Shown here: positions 10,385 to 19,900 of the stretch, piece by piece
Numbering within the stretch: the first letter of the stretch is position 1
Layout: every line of letters starts with the position of its first letter
Program-made: the position numbers and the translations under genes
From: Mesorhizobium sp. NZP2077
GTDB taxonomy: Bacteria; Pseudomonadota; Alphaproteobacteria; Rhizobiales; Rhizobiaceae
Assembly (NCBI RefSeq): GCF_013170805.1
Contig: NZ_CP051293.1
Span: forward strand, 6,764,001-6,828,000
Length of the DNA: 64,000 nucleotides
Direction of reading: 5' to 3'
Notes under the pieces: generated by a model
The model's database searches: none
What the model saw: the letters and a program-made list of their open reading frames with translations, nothing else
What the model was told of the DNA's origin: nothing

Positions 10385-12754
10385 TCAGTCTTGAATTTCG
10401 TGGTAACGAGTCATGAACTTGTTGAGCCACGCACTTGGGGCATCTCCGTGCTGGTCACGAAGCTGGTCGACAAAGCGCACGGTGTTGGCCCGCCCCGAGA
10501 GTACGGCTACATACTCGCGCATCTGGCCAAGATCGAATTCGCAAACAACACTCCCGCTCTCGCGCTTGAGCAAAAACTTGCGGCTGCCAATTGCCATTCC
10601 CTGGCGGATTGCCTCGAACTCCTGCGTGGTGCACTTCAAGCCATCGACATACGCGGCCCGGTCGGCCGTCGGTGATGGGTAGAAGATCTTGGTCATGCAT
10701 TGTGCAACGAGACTGGCTCCGAGGGGCGATTCAAGCACGTGTTCAGGCTGCTGCGTTGCGAGTATCAACATGCCGTTGTTCTTGCGGACGGTGAGCAGGA
10801 ACTTGTCGATAACAGCCGAGAACTGCGGGTTGAGCAGATAGAAGCGAAATTCGTCGCAGCTCATGACGAACCGACGGCCATCGACAACAGCGCCCACGCG
10901 GTGAAGAAGATATGCGGCGGCCGGCGCACAAACCTCCTCAAATTCCAGGAGCTGCGTCATGTCGAAGCCGGTAATGGAGGCATCCAGCCTGACTTCGTCC
11001 TCATCGCCGTCAAAGGCCCATCCAAGCGCATTCCCTCTACACCACCGCTGCAGCCGTGCTCCCGCGCCCTCCGAGGGGCTGTGCAGCAGGAATTCGCGCA
11101 GGCCCGCAAGTGAGCGCATGGCGGGTTCGAACGAAAGTTGACGAAGAATGCCACGTTCCAGTCGACGGCTTTCCTCCGGCGAGATCGGACCACGGCCGTC
11201 ACTCTCGATGAGGGCCATCAGCCATTCGCGCAGAAAGTCCAACGAGGCGGAGGTGTTGTCCAGTCCGCGCAGAGGGGCCAAGCCGCTCGGAGCGCCTCTG
11301 CGCAACGCAAGGTATGTCCCTCCCGTGGCTCGCACCAGCAGTTCACCACCCCGGTCTTTATCGAAAAAGACGATGGCACCATTGCGATCGACCACGCTTT
11401 GCTCAAGCATCGCGAGGATAAAGGTCATCAGCGTCGTCTTGCCTTTGCCGACGGGTCCGAATATCGCCGTCATGCCGACGTCATTCTCATGGGGGATGTA
11501 GTCGAAAGACGTTCCACCGTTTGTGCGAAAGCGCGCAACAGCTTTGCCCCAGTGGCCGGAGCTGGAACCGCTGGGGAAGTTCTCAAATGAGACAAGCCCG
11601 GCAAAATTGTACGAGGTGATCGCCCCGGGGCGCGTGCGCCACCTGTTGTTCCCCGGGAGTTGGGACCAGTACGCGGCCTCCATGCCGATACCCTCTTGGA
11701 CGATAACGGCGCCTGTGTCGGCCAGCCTTGCGCGCGCATTTGCTGCGCGATCTGCAAGGCTATTGAGGCTGTCGCCATAGACGCACAGGCTCAGATGATG
11801 CGAACCCATGACGAACTCGTTGCTTGCCAGTGCGTCCTCTGCCTCGGCAAGTTCATTGATCTGGGTGAGAGCCTTGTCGCCGGCGCTCGTCATCTGGCTG
11901 GATTTAAGGCTAAGCTTCGCATGAGCTTGTGGCCGAGTGAGGAAGGAAAAGCTCTGGCTCAGGACAAGCGGGAAGTTGGCGGACAGTAAGGGATTTAGCA
12001 TGCCTGGCCGCGTCGTCGCCGGATATTCACGGAACGAAAACAATGATCCCACGGAGCTATCCCCGGGTCTTCGAATCTCAAGCGCCCGCTTCCCGCAGAT
12101 GACCCGATCAGTGTAGATCGAGGCGCCAAGCGAGCCGGTAACCATCGGAACCGGAAGAAACCGGCAAGTCATTATCAACCGAAGCGCCTCACCAATTTCC
12201 GTGAAGAGCACGTTGCCTTTCTCGCGAATACCCAACCGGCGCAGACCGTAACCGCCGAGTGAGCCAGCAATGATCTGCCAGAGGTCCTCCAGGCTTCGCA
12301 TTTGTGTGGCCAGATCGTTGTCATTCCGTCTGGGGGATTTGGCAATGCGCCAGCCTATCTTGCCGATTGCGGTGCGGGGGGACACGACGATAGTGAGGAA
12401 GTGATCGTTGCGAAAGAGCTTGCCCGACAGCACATGGCGCTCATAGGCCTCGCTCAGACTGCCAGCAAATGCACTTTGAAACTGGCGCGATGCCGGCTCC
12501 GGCACATCGTTATTGCGCACAAGATGAGCGTATAGCGTGACATTGTCATCCGCGATGTTGCGCAAGAGAGTGTTGAACGCGCGGCAGCGCGAATTGCGCA
12601 TCTCTGCGTCTTCCAAATCAAAGGGCAGGCCGTTCACGTGTGCCATGGCCATGATCGATCCGTCTTCCAGCAGGACAACCTGATCGCTGAGATGACCGAC
12701 ATACGGAAGATAGATCTCGCCAGATCTCTCGGTCCGGCCACTGGCGCCAAACAT
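10385..12754 (-). CDS. virB4: VirB4 secretion ATPase
   Basis: Large inner-membrane-associated ATPase that energises pilus assembly and substrate transfer. It is 789 residues, the same as Agrobacterium VirB4. The Walker A GPVGKGKTTLM places the lysine at residue 439. The Walker B region RRFVMSCDEFRFYL and the late motif ILATQQPEHVLESPL fit the CagE/TrbE/VirB4 family. The ATG overlaps the virB3 stop (TAATG), and the next gene virB5 follows within 13 bp. Confidence 0.97.
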   Translation of the reverse strand: MFGASGRTERSGEIYLPYVGHLSDQVVLLEDGSIMAMAHVNGLPFDLEDAEMRNSRCRAFNTLLRNIADDNVTLYAHLVRNNDVPEPASRQFQSAFAGSLSEAYERHVLSGKLFRNDHFLTIVVSPRTAIGKIGWRIAKSPRRNDNDLATQMRSLEDLWQIIAGSLGGYGLRRLGIREKGNVLFTEIGEALRLIMTCRFLPVPMVTGSLGASIYTDRVICGKRALEIRRPGDSSVGSLFSFREYPATTRPGMLNPLLSANFPLVLSQSFSFLTRPQAHAKLSLKSSQMTSAGDKALTQINELAEAEDALASNEFVMGSHHLSLCVYGDSLNSLADRAANARARLADTGAVIVQEGIGMEAAYWSQLPGNNRWRTRPGAITSYNFAGLVSFENFPSGSSSGHWGKAVARFRTNGGTSFDYIPHENDVGMTAIFGPVGKGKTTLMTFILAMLEQSVVDRNGAIVFFDKDRGGELLVRATGGTYLALRRGAPSGLAPLRGLDNTSASLDFLREWLMALIESDGRGPISPEESRRLERGILRQLSFEPAMRSLAGLREFLLHSPSEGAGARLQRWCRGNALGWAFDGDEDEVRLDASITGFDMTQLLEFEEVCAPAAAYLLHRVGAVVDGRRFVMSCDEFRFYLLNPQFSAVIDKFLLTVRKNNGMLILATQQPEHVLESPLGASLVAQCMTKIFYPSPTADRAAYVDGLKCTTQEFEAIRQGMAIGSRKFLLKRESGSVVCEFDLGQMREYVAVLSGRANTVRFVDQLRDQHGDAPSAWLNKFMTRYHEIQD

Positions 12755-13080
12755 TACACCATTCCTCTTCCGCGTTTCGGCACTCTGATCGGATTGGCGC
12801 TGACGCTCGCGCCACCCCAGACCGGCCCGTCCACGCTTCTGCCGGCAGTCTGCAAATAGAGGAGCGCGACGCTTGCGGCGTTATAGTCACGCTCAACCAC
12901 CAGCCGTGCCCCGAACCAGAGTGGCACGAGCACGATTTCATAAAGTGGGTTTTGAAGGACAATGATGACGAGACCAGCCAACATCATCAGCAATCCGGCC
13001 AGCGTCAGCGGCACCCCCAGAAACAGTGCGGGGCGTGTCGCCGCCACATAGAGGGTGCTCACTTCCAACCGGTCGCTCAT
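12754..13080 (-). CDS. virB3: VirB3 inner-membrane protein
   Basis: Short membrane protein that works with VirB4 in pilus assembly. It is 108 residues, the same as in Agrobacterium, starting at the ATG that overlaps the virB2 stop as TGATG. The hairpin of two membrane segments is visible in LFLGVPLTLAGLLMMLAGLV and IIVLQNPLYEIVLVPLWFGA, followed by a hydrophilic tail. A longer frame upstream is only virB2 read out of frame. Confidence 0.93.
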   Translation of the reverse strand: MSDRLEVSTLYVAATRPALFLGVPLTLAGLLMMLAGLVIIVLQNPLYEIVLVPLWFGARLVVERDYNAASVALLYLQTAGRSVDGPVWGGASVSANPIRVPKRGRGMV

Positions 13081-13445
13081 CAGCCACCGCCTATGAGCGC
13101 CTTGCCCAGGAAGCTGGCGCCGAACATGATGACGATCCCTCCAACGACACCCGCAACCAAGCCAAGTGAAGCACGACCGAACATCCAAGAGATGCCGATG
13201 GCCACGAGTCCGAGCACGGCCAGTGATTGTCCGAAGGGGCCAAGTATGAAGGTGCAGATATTCTGGACCATCTTGGCGGGATCCGTCCCTCCGGTCACCT
13301 GAGCCGAGGCTGGCCCGATGGAGAAGACCGTCCACGCGGCGCCTGCAGCAGCGGCCGGTACATATTCAGCCGCCGTGCGCAGCATGGAAAAAGGCGAAGG
13401 AACACGCGTTTTAAGCGCACGAAGTATTTTGAGTGGCGTCATCAT
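13080..13445 (-). CDS. virB2: VirB2 major pilin
   Basis: Precursor of the T-pilus subunit. The start at 13445 (ATGATG with GGAG eight bases upstream) gives 121 residues, exactly the Agrobacterium length; a TTG further upstream is less likely. A long leader ends near GPASAQ. If processed as in Agrobacterium, the mature peptide would run from Gln49 to the C-terminal Gly121 and be cyclised. The mature part, with ICTFILGPFGQSLAVLG, IGISWMFGRASLGLVAGV and GGIVIMFGASFLG, is almost identical to known VirB2. Confidence 0.96.
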   Translation of the reverse strand: MMTPLKILRALKTRVPSPFSMLRTAAEYVPAAAAGAAWTVFSIGPASAQVTGGTDPAKMVQNICTFILGPFGQSLAVLGLVAIGISWMFGRASLGLVAGVVGGIVIMFGASFLGKALIGGG

Positions 13446-13459
13446 TGTATCTCCATGGT

Positions 13460-14242
13460 TCAATCGAATACGAGTTTGTTCGGGTTCGAGGATTCCCGCT
13501 CTTCCGCAGCCTGGCTGCCTGTCGGACCGGAGGGATCGGCCCCGGAGCGGTTTGACTCATACGAGCCCCAGATGTCCCAAGAATTTCGTTTGGGCTGCTT
13601 TCCATTGGCCTGTTGGCTCTGTTGGAGCAGAGGCGGCACGGCTTTCCGACCGGGTGCCTCAAGGTGTGGCGCATCTTGAGCGGTCGGCTCCAGGGTTGGC
13701 TCGGGGTGACTCGAGATGTCCTTTGCGGCTGACTCGACCTTGCGTACATAACCGTTGGTGAAGCCACGCGTGACGTCGCCCGTGTTGTAGGCCGAGATGG
13801 CACGGCGAAGCGCCAGTTGCTGCGCCGGAGCAGTCGTGCCGCCGGCATACCGGCTTTCAAGCAAGTGGGCGGCGGCCGATAGCGAGGCGCAGGGCTCGAA
13901 AGCCTTTTCCGGCGTGAGATTGAGGAAGGAAAAGTTCTTGCTGTTTATCTGCATCAATCCGACATCGACAGAATGTTGTGCTTCGAGGCGGTTCTTGATG
14001 CCCCGCGTCGCTTCCAGGCGGTCTATCCAGCGAAGCTGCTCACCTGTGGTGTTGTCATGAGCCACCAGCGTTTCAAAGCCACTTTCAATTTTGGCAATCG
14101 CGGCGAGCGTGGACGGCGCAACCCAGGGAGCGCATTTGCGCGACAGGCGGTGGAATTCACGGGGCGAAAGTGGCGCGGGCTCGGCGGGGAATGACATGGA
14201 TGTCAACAGGGCGATGGCCAGCGGCCAAGCTGCAATAAACAT
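13460..14242 (-). CDS. virB1: VirB1 lytic transglycosylase
   Basis: Periplasmic muramidase that opens peptidoglycan for channel assembly. It is 260 residues with an N-terminal signal peptide (MFIAAWPLAIALLTSMSFPA), the SLT-type catalytic glutamate in AIAKIESGFETL (Glu53), DVGLMQINSKNF and a following AISAYNTGD motif. The C-terminal proline- and serine-rich region would give the secreted VirB1* part if processed as in Agrobacterium. It is the first gene of the virB operon, with a vir box 105 bp upstream. Confidence 0.94.
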   Translation of the reverse strand: MFIAAWPLAIALLTSMSFPAEPAPLSPREFHRLSRKCAPWVAPSTLAAIAKIESGFETLVAHDNTTGEQLRWIDRLEATRGIKNRLEAQHSVDVGLMQINSKNFSFLNLTPEKAFEPCASLSAAAHLLESRYAGGTTAPAQQLALRRAISAYNTGDVTRGFTNGYVRKVESAAKDISSHPEPTLEPTAQDAPHLEAPGRKAVPPLLQQSQQANGKQPKRNSWDIWGSYESNRSGADPSGPTGSQAAEERESSNPNKLVFD

Positions 14243-14346
14243 TCCTATCCCCTACCTTTCCAAGCGTCCGGACCGGTTCTGGCCCTGTCCGGCACGCGCT
14301 TATCGGGCAGGTTTGTTACTGAGTGATGTTCAAGTTCAGCTTTTCG

Positions 14347-14358
14347 GTTTCAACTGAA
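14347..14358 (-). promoter_or_regulatory. vir box (VirG-binding site) of the virB operon
   Basis: On the minus strand the sequence reads TTCAGTTGAAAC, matching the Agrobacterium vir box TNCAATTGAAAY at 11 of 12 positions. It lies 105 bp upstream of virB1, a normal distance for VirG activation. Confidence 0.7.
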
Positions 14359-14360
14359 GC

Positions 14361-15549
14361 AAAGAGCTTGTTCATGTCCGGGTGCATGGGCACCTTGCGC
14401 ATGCGCGGGTTGCGCGGGCGCGATCAGCCGGCACATCTCGACCATCGTGGTGGACCATTCCTGCGCGGGATTGCCCGCCCCGGCCGTCCGTTGCTCCTGC
14501 AGCGTCAACTGCGACTTGGCATGGGCGGTGATGGAATCTTGTGTCAGCGCCTGGCCGAAGGACAAAATGGGGAGCTTGGCGGGTTCATCTCAGGCTGCGG
14601 AAGCTTGGGTCGATCGAACGCGAGAACCGACTAGGGCGCCGAGCTGCCCAATGTTGCGGCATGCTGCCGTTGTTGCAAGAGACAGCCATGCGCCCTGCAT
14701 ACTCAGGCATTGGTTGAAACCGCGAGTTCGTCCGCGAAGCTCGTCGGAGGCGCAAAATACGCGGGGACGAGGGTCAACTGGGAAGACGTGGCGGCGCAGC
14801 CGGCCTGGTGCGAGACCTGGTTCAGCTGTTCGGCCGCGCCGCGAACTGGTGGGTCACGCACAGTCCCATCGGCAGAAACCGCAGGCGGATTGACGCAGTC
14901 CGACAGCGCTCTCGACAAGTACAGTGACAGGCTCAAAAGGAAGGTATTGCATCAACTGAGAAATGTTAGCTCGCAAGGTAACCGTAACCGTAACCGGACC
15001 TGCCGATCGCCGGGAACAGGATTGGCGCCGCCGGCCACCTCCCAATGACCTGCCTTGGGCAGGAGACATACCGGTGGCACAAGGCCACTATAGCGAATCA
15101 CGGCCGTTCTTCGGCCAACCGCCTCTGCGATCAGTCAACCGCCGCGGTGCTCCACCGCGTCGGAGCCGCACGCACGAGCGGGAGGATTTCGAGGTGATCC
15201 AGGTCCGCAAGCGCCAGAAACGCGAAGAAGATGCAAGGACATGGCAAGCGACCGGGCGTCCGTGCCGTCGTAATCAAGTGGTGTTGGCAGGCCTACACCA
15301 ACGGCGGAGCTCGCGAATAAGCGAAGGACCACTCGGCAGGGTCATACCGGCGCTTGCAGCTGTGTGGTGGCCACCGGCTGCCTGGATGCGGTCAATTCGC
15401 TGTGGATGAAAAGACCAGGCCGAGCAACGGCCTCACATTGGCCGCACGCACCGGCGAGTGGTAGCAAGGGGCAGCTGTCCTGCGTCGGTGCCCCAAGGGT
15501 TGCTCGGCAACAGCTTTAGACAAGGGGATTCAAGATTGAAGGTGAGCCG
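14361..15549. other. Decayed region between virB1 and virG
   Basis: No intact gene is recognised in these 1.2 kb. On the minus strand between about 14350 and 14950 there are broken pieces with protein-like composition (SFGQALTQDSITAHAKSQ; QLTLVPAYFAPPTSFADEL) split over at least two frames, suggesting a dead gene of unknown family. Just before virG there is a short inverted repeat TTCAAGATTGAA at about 15530-15541. No second convincing vir box was found. Confidence 0.4.
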
Positions 15550-16275
15550 TTGAAACATGTTCTTGTCATTGACGATGATGCCGCAATGCGACGCCTCATC
15601 TCCCAGTATCTCATGATGCATGCCTTGAAGGTGACCGCAGTCAACGATAGCAAGCAGTTTAACTACGTTCTATCGCATGAGCCAGTCGATCTCGTGGTTG
15701 TTGACCTCAACCTCGGCCGGGAGGATGGGCTTGCCATCGTCCGCAACCTCGCGACGAAATCGGATTTACCCATCATAGTGATCAGCGGCGACCGGCTTGA
15801 TGAGGCGGAAAAAGTCGTTGCGCTGGAGCTCGGCGCAACCGATTTCATTCCCAAGCCTTTCGGGCTGCGCGAGTTCTTGGCCCGCATTCGAGTAGGGCTA
15901 CGCCAGCGCATTTCCAGTCCGCGAACGAAAGATCATCGCTCATTTCGGTTCGGAGCCTGGAAGCTCAGCGTCAAGCAGCGGCGACTGATCTGTGCGGAGC
16001 GTGGCGAAGTCAAGCTTACCGCATGTGAGTTCAACCTGCTGATCGCGTTCCTGGAGAACCCCCGCAATGTCCTATCCAGAGAACGGCTTTTGCTCGCGAG
16101 CCGTGTGCGTGGAGAAGAGGTCTACGATCGAAGTATCGATGTCCTAATCTTGCGCTTGCGCCGAAAGCTGGAGGCTGATGCGGCCAATCCAAGGCTAGTC
16201 AAGACATGCCGTGGTGCAGGGTATTTCTTCAACGCTGACGTAGACGTTAGCTACGGAGGCACCTTGGCCGCGTGA
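15550..16275 (+). CDS. virG: VirG response regulator
   Basis: OmpR/PhoB-class activator that binds vir boxes after phosphorylation by VirA. It is 241 residues. The start is a TTG codon (MKHVLVIDDDAA in translation), which Agrobacterium virG also uses. The receiver domain has the acidic pocket IDDD (8-10), the phospho-accepting Asp52 in VVVDLNLGREDG, and the conserved Lys in FIPKPFG. The C-terminal winged helix carries LTACEFNLLIAFLENP and DVLILRLRRKLEAD. It is transcribed divergently from the virB operon across a 1.3-kb gap. Confidence 0.94.
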   Translation: MKHVLVIDDDAAMRRLISQYLMMHALKVTAVNDSKQFNYVLSHEPVDLVVVDLNLGREDGLAIVRNLATKSDLPIIVISGDRLDEAEKVVALELGATDFIPKPFGLREFLARIRVGLRQRISSPRTKDHRSFRFGAWKLSVKQRRLICAERGEVKLTACEFNLLIAFLENPRNVLSRERLLLASRVRGEEVYDRSIDVLILRLRRKLEADAANPRLVKTCRGAGYFFNADVDVSYGGTLAA

Positions 16276-16309
16276 CAGGAGCTATTCTGGAGATTGGCTG
16301 ATGAAGCGT

Positions 16310-16790
16310 GGCGGTGTTTTCTGGCGGCCCTTAGCTCGGCGCCTGGATGTCTGACCCAAGGCAGCATCTCGTCGATCTGGCTGGGATGGCTGTTGACGAT
16401 CCTGGTGGTGAGGACGTCGGCGAGATAACCGAGTGACTCGACACCATCGAGCCTGCAGCTTTCGATCAACGACGCAATGACCGCCCAGTGTTCGGCACCG
16501 CCGTTCGAGCCGGCGAAGAGCGCGTTCTTGCGGACGGATTGAGCGCTCGACGGTGTTGTTGTCGATCTCGGTGCGACCGTCGTCAACGAAGCGCGAGAGG
16601 CCTTCGCAGCGTGAGAGCGTGTAGCGGATTGCCTTGGCGACCTTGGTCTTCTGACCGATCAGGCCGAGCTTTCACGCAGCCAAGGTTCAAGATGGCGACA
16701 ATAGCGCGGCTATTTTCCCGACGCGTCGCACGGCGTTCATCGGCCGGTCGGCCGCGGATATCGTCCTCGATCTTATTGAGGTGGGCGATC
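16310..16790 (-). mobile_element. IS66-family transposase (TnpC) C-terminal remnant
   Basis: Minus-strand frames give FVDDGRTEIDNNTVERSIR, KNALFAGSNGGAEHWAVIAS, LIESCRLDGVESLGYLADVL and PSQIDEMLPWVRHP, the typical end of the IS66 transposase. A shifted frame upstream gives ERRATRRENSRAIVAIL. At least two frameshifts and no N-terminal part; it is inactive. Confidence 0.75.
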
Positions 16791-16799
16791 GTCTCAGCG

Positions 16800-16925
16800 C
16801 CTCGCTGGCGATCGGCGAGTTCCAGGCCTACATCGCCTTCCAACAGTGCCAGTCTGATCAATTGCGGCGAGAGCTACCGGTCCGGAGATCGCATCAGCCT
16901 CTCCGTCGCCAAAAGAGCTGTTCTG
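16800..16925 (+). mobile_element. Second ISKra4 transposase remnant
   Basis: The DNA from about 16805 to 16905 closely matches 990-1080 (shared stretches include AGGCCTACATCGCC and TCCGGAGATCGCATC) and encodes the same SASLIN-GE-YRSGDRIS segment of an ISKra4-type transposase. With the first copy it brackets the virA-virG block in direct orientation. Confidence 0.6.
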
Positions 16926-16939
16926 CTTAGCCGTCGAGC

Positions 16940-19900
16940 TCAACGCCCAGCGTCGGAGCGCTCTCTGCTCCTGAAGGAAGCCATGAGGTCCGCTCGGGCT
17001 TGATCGGAGGCTTGGCCGATGGACGTTGTGTTTGCGTCGCTCGGCTGCCGCCCGATGGCGAGGCTTTGCGAATTGTCAGTCCTCTGCCTTTTCGCCGGTC
17101 TCAACGGCGCTGTGTAACGTTCAGTGTTGATGATGACGCCCCCGCTGTTCACGCGGTTGCTCCTGTGCAATGTACTCGTCAGCTTGTCCTCGGCCTCGCG
17201 CGTCTGGCCCAAGTGCCGTTCCAACGGCGCTGGCGCGACCTGTCTGGCTTGCTGCTCTTGCAACGCGGCGTGTTGCACCTGCGACCCGGCTGCTGCCAAA
17301 GCTTCGGCGGGGCTTGCGGCAAGCTCGTGCGGCAAGCGGCCCTCTCTCAGTCGGTTTTGCAGCGCCTGCCGATCGGCGACGAGGTAGTTGAGGTGCAGCG
17401 GCAGCTGCTGGTCTGGCCGCTCTTCGTTCGCCAATCGACGAACCAGCTCGCGCGTGCCGTCCACCACGAAGACGCCGCAGTCAACAGCGTTTTTCTGCTG
17501 CGCCATGTCGGGTGTTACCAGGGTCGCGTCCAGTCTTGTAGCGAGCTTTCGTGCAGGCGCGTCGTTGTATCGCTGTTCATTTTGCTGGATGGAGTCGTAG
17601 TGATAGGCGACCGCTCTTTCCGGATCGCGGCGATCTACGAGGAGCAGCGACCAATGGGTGCCGCGGTCAATACCCACCCCATCGTTCACTGGCACGAACA
17701 GGAAGTCGGATGGGCCGGCGTTTCGATTATAAATCGACTGCAATGTGCCTCGCGCGTCTTGCTGCTCCATGTGGCGCAGCAGATGGGAGACCGACGGATC
17801 GACCAGCCGCGTCCGGGCGGCGAGCGCTGGATCGGCCTGCTGCAGCTGCTGCTCGAGGAATTCGTAATCCCTCTGGATATGTTCGTCGCCCAGCAGTTGG
17901 GTGGCCCCGAGCACCGCCCCCCGGGGGAGATTGGACGAGCCTGACGGAAGGGCTTCGATGTGTGCATCGGAGGAGGTGGTCAGATCGACCAACGGAACCC
18001 CGAGATGGGTGTCTGAGAGCCTGGCGGTCGCTGGCAAGGCGGGTCCCGGAGCCCTTGCCGGTACTGCTGCCGCTCCAGCTTCCCTTATCGCTCCGCGATG
18101 GAGGAGCCAAACGTCGTTGCCCCCCTCCGGCCTCCGGGCGGTGTAGCCGTGACCATTAATATCGAAGTGCCATTCCGGCTTTTCCGCATCTGGCAAGAGG
18201 CCATGGCGGTCCAAGAAAGAGAGCATTGCGTCTGGGACGCGTTGAGTCCCATGGGAGAAGTCTTTGGGGACGGCGAACGAAACGTTTATGGAGTCCTCGA
18301 TCGCAGCCGGGGGCGCCTCGGACCTTGCTGAGGGCGCGGCTCCCGCATGCAGGCTTCCAATGTGTTCGGACCCTGTCCCTTGAACCGGTACCCCTTGCAA
18401 TGGCAATTCACCCAACTGCCGCATGGGGGGCTGCATCGGCACGCGGCCGCCTTCGCTCGGCGGCTGCTGAATGGCGATGCTTTGCGGATTATCAGTCCCC
18501 TGCCTCTCCGCCGGCCGCAACGGCGCCGTCGAATGTTCATTGTTGATGATGAACCGCTCGGGTGGCAGGAGGTTGCCCTGGTCAAGCGCATCCGGCCAGG
18601 GCCGGATCTGCTGTTGGCTGGCAGCCAAGACTGGCGGGGCGGCGGCCTCAACTCCGGCGTGCCCAGAGCCGGCCGCTGCCAAAGCGTCCGCCACGATCCT
18701 GTCTGACGCAGGCTTCGCATCGCGAACCCGTTCAAGCGCCAAGCGGAGAAAATCGTTGCCTGGAAACAACGCCTCGGCGAATTTGATCCGTGAATCATGA
18801 TCCAGCCCAGAGATCGTCTGGCCCCGCCTCTCAAGCGCCTCAGAAAATCTGCGAAGACTACGACCATAGGCAACACGGGTGCTTGGGGCCAAGCTGCTGT
18901 CACTGGTCACTTGTTCTAAGACATGCGCATCTGCCTTTGAAGGCACCGCCACTGGCCACCGGCCAGTCGCTGAATAGCCCGGCTCATGATACGCACGCAG
19001 GACGTTCAACGCCGGCCTTATATCCTTTATGTCAGTGTTTTTTGGAAAGAAGGTATCGAGGTGATCGACCAGGGATTGGTGATTTTTTAGATCAGTCGCT
19101 TGGCCACGAGCGCCGAGATCATTCGCCAATCGGCGAAGCGCATACGAGTATATTCGGAGCGTCGGCGCGCTATGGTGTTGCTGAGCCTCAGCATGGGCGA
19201 TCGCCTTATCAATCACGTCCCGGTGTTCGTCGGACAAGTGGGGATAGCGGTTAGCCGGGGCACCAACAGACGCTGAATAGCCCGGCTCATGATACGCACG
19301 CAGGACGTGCAACGCGCTCTTCATATCATCGCTTTTCGGAAAGAAAGCATCGAGGTGATCGACCAGGGATTGGTGATTTTTTAGATCGGTCGCTTGGCCA
19401 CGAGCGCCGAGATCATTTGCCAACCGGCGAAGTGCATACCTGTATTTTAGGACCGTGCTCTCGCTATATTTTTGCTGAGCCGCAGCGTGGGCGATCGCCT
19501 TATCGATAAGGTCCCGGTGTTCGTCGGACAAATGGGGATAGCCGGTGGCACGGGCGCCACTCGCGACAGGTTCGGCTCGGCGCGGCTCGGCCACGTGCTG
19601 CTCAAAACCCGCTTGCCGCGCTTGGCCAGCATCCGGCAAGGGGCCAGGGCGGTTCAAGGAAGAGAGCATCGCGTCTGGGACGCGTTGGGTCCCATGGGAG
19701 AAGCCTTGGGGGACGGCGAATGAGACGTTTATGGAGTTCTCGATGGCAGCGGGGGGTGCCTCAGCCCTTGCGGAGGGCGCGGCCTCCGCATGCAGCCTTC
19801 CGATGTGTTCGGACCCTGTCCCTTGAACCGGTACCCCTTGCAATGGCAATTCACCCAATTGCCGCATGGGGGGCTGCATCGGCACGCGGCCGCCTGAATT

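Noticed and set aside
15530..15541. TTCAAGATTGAA just before virG as a vir box
   Set aside because: It is a palindrome with two extra central bases compared with TNCAATTGAAAY and lies almost on the start codon.
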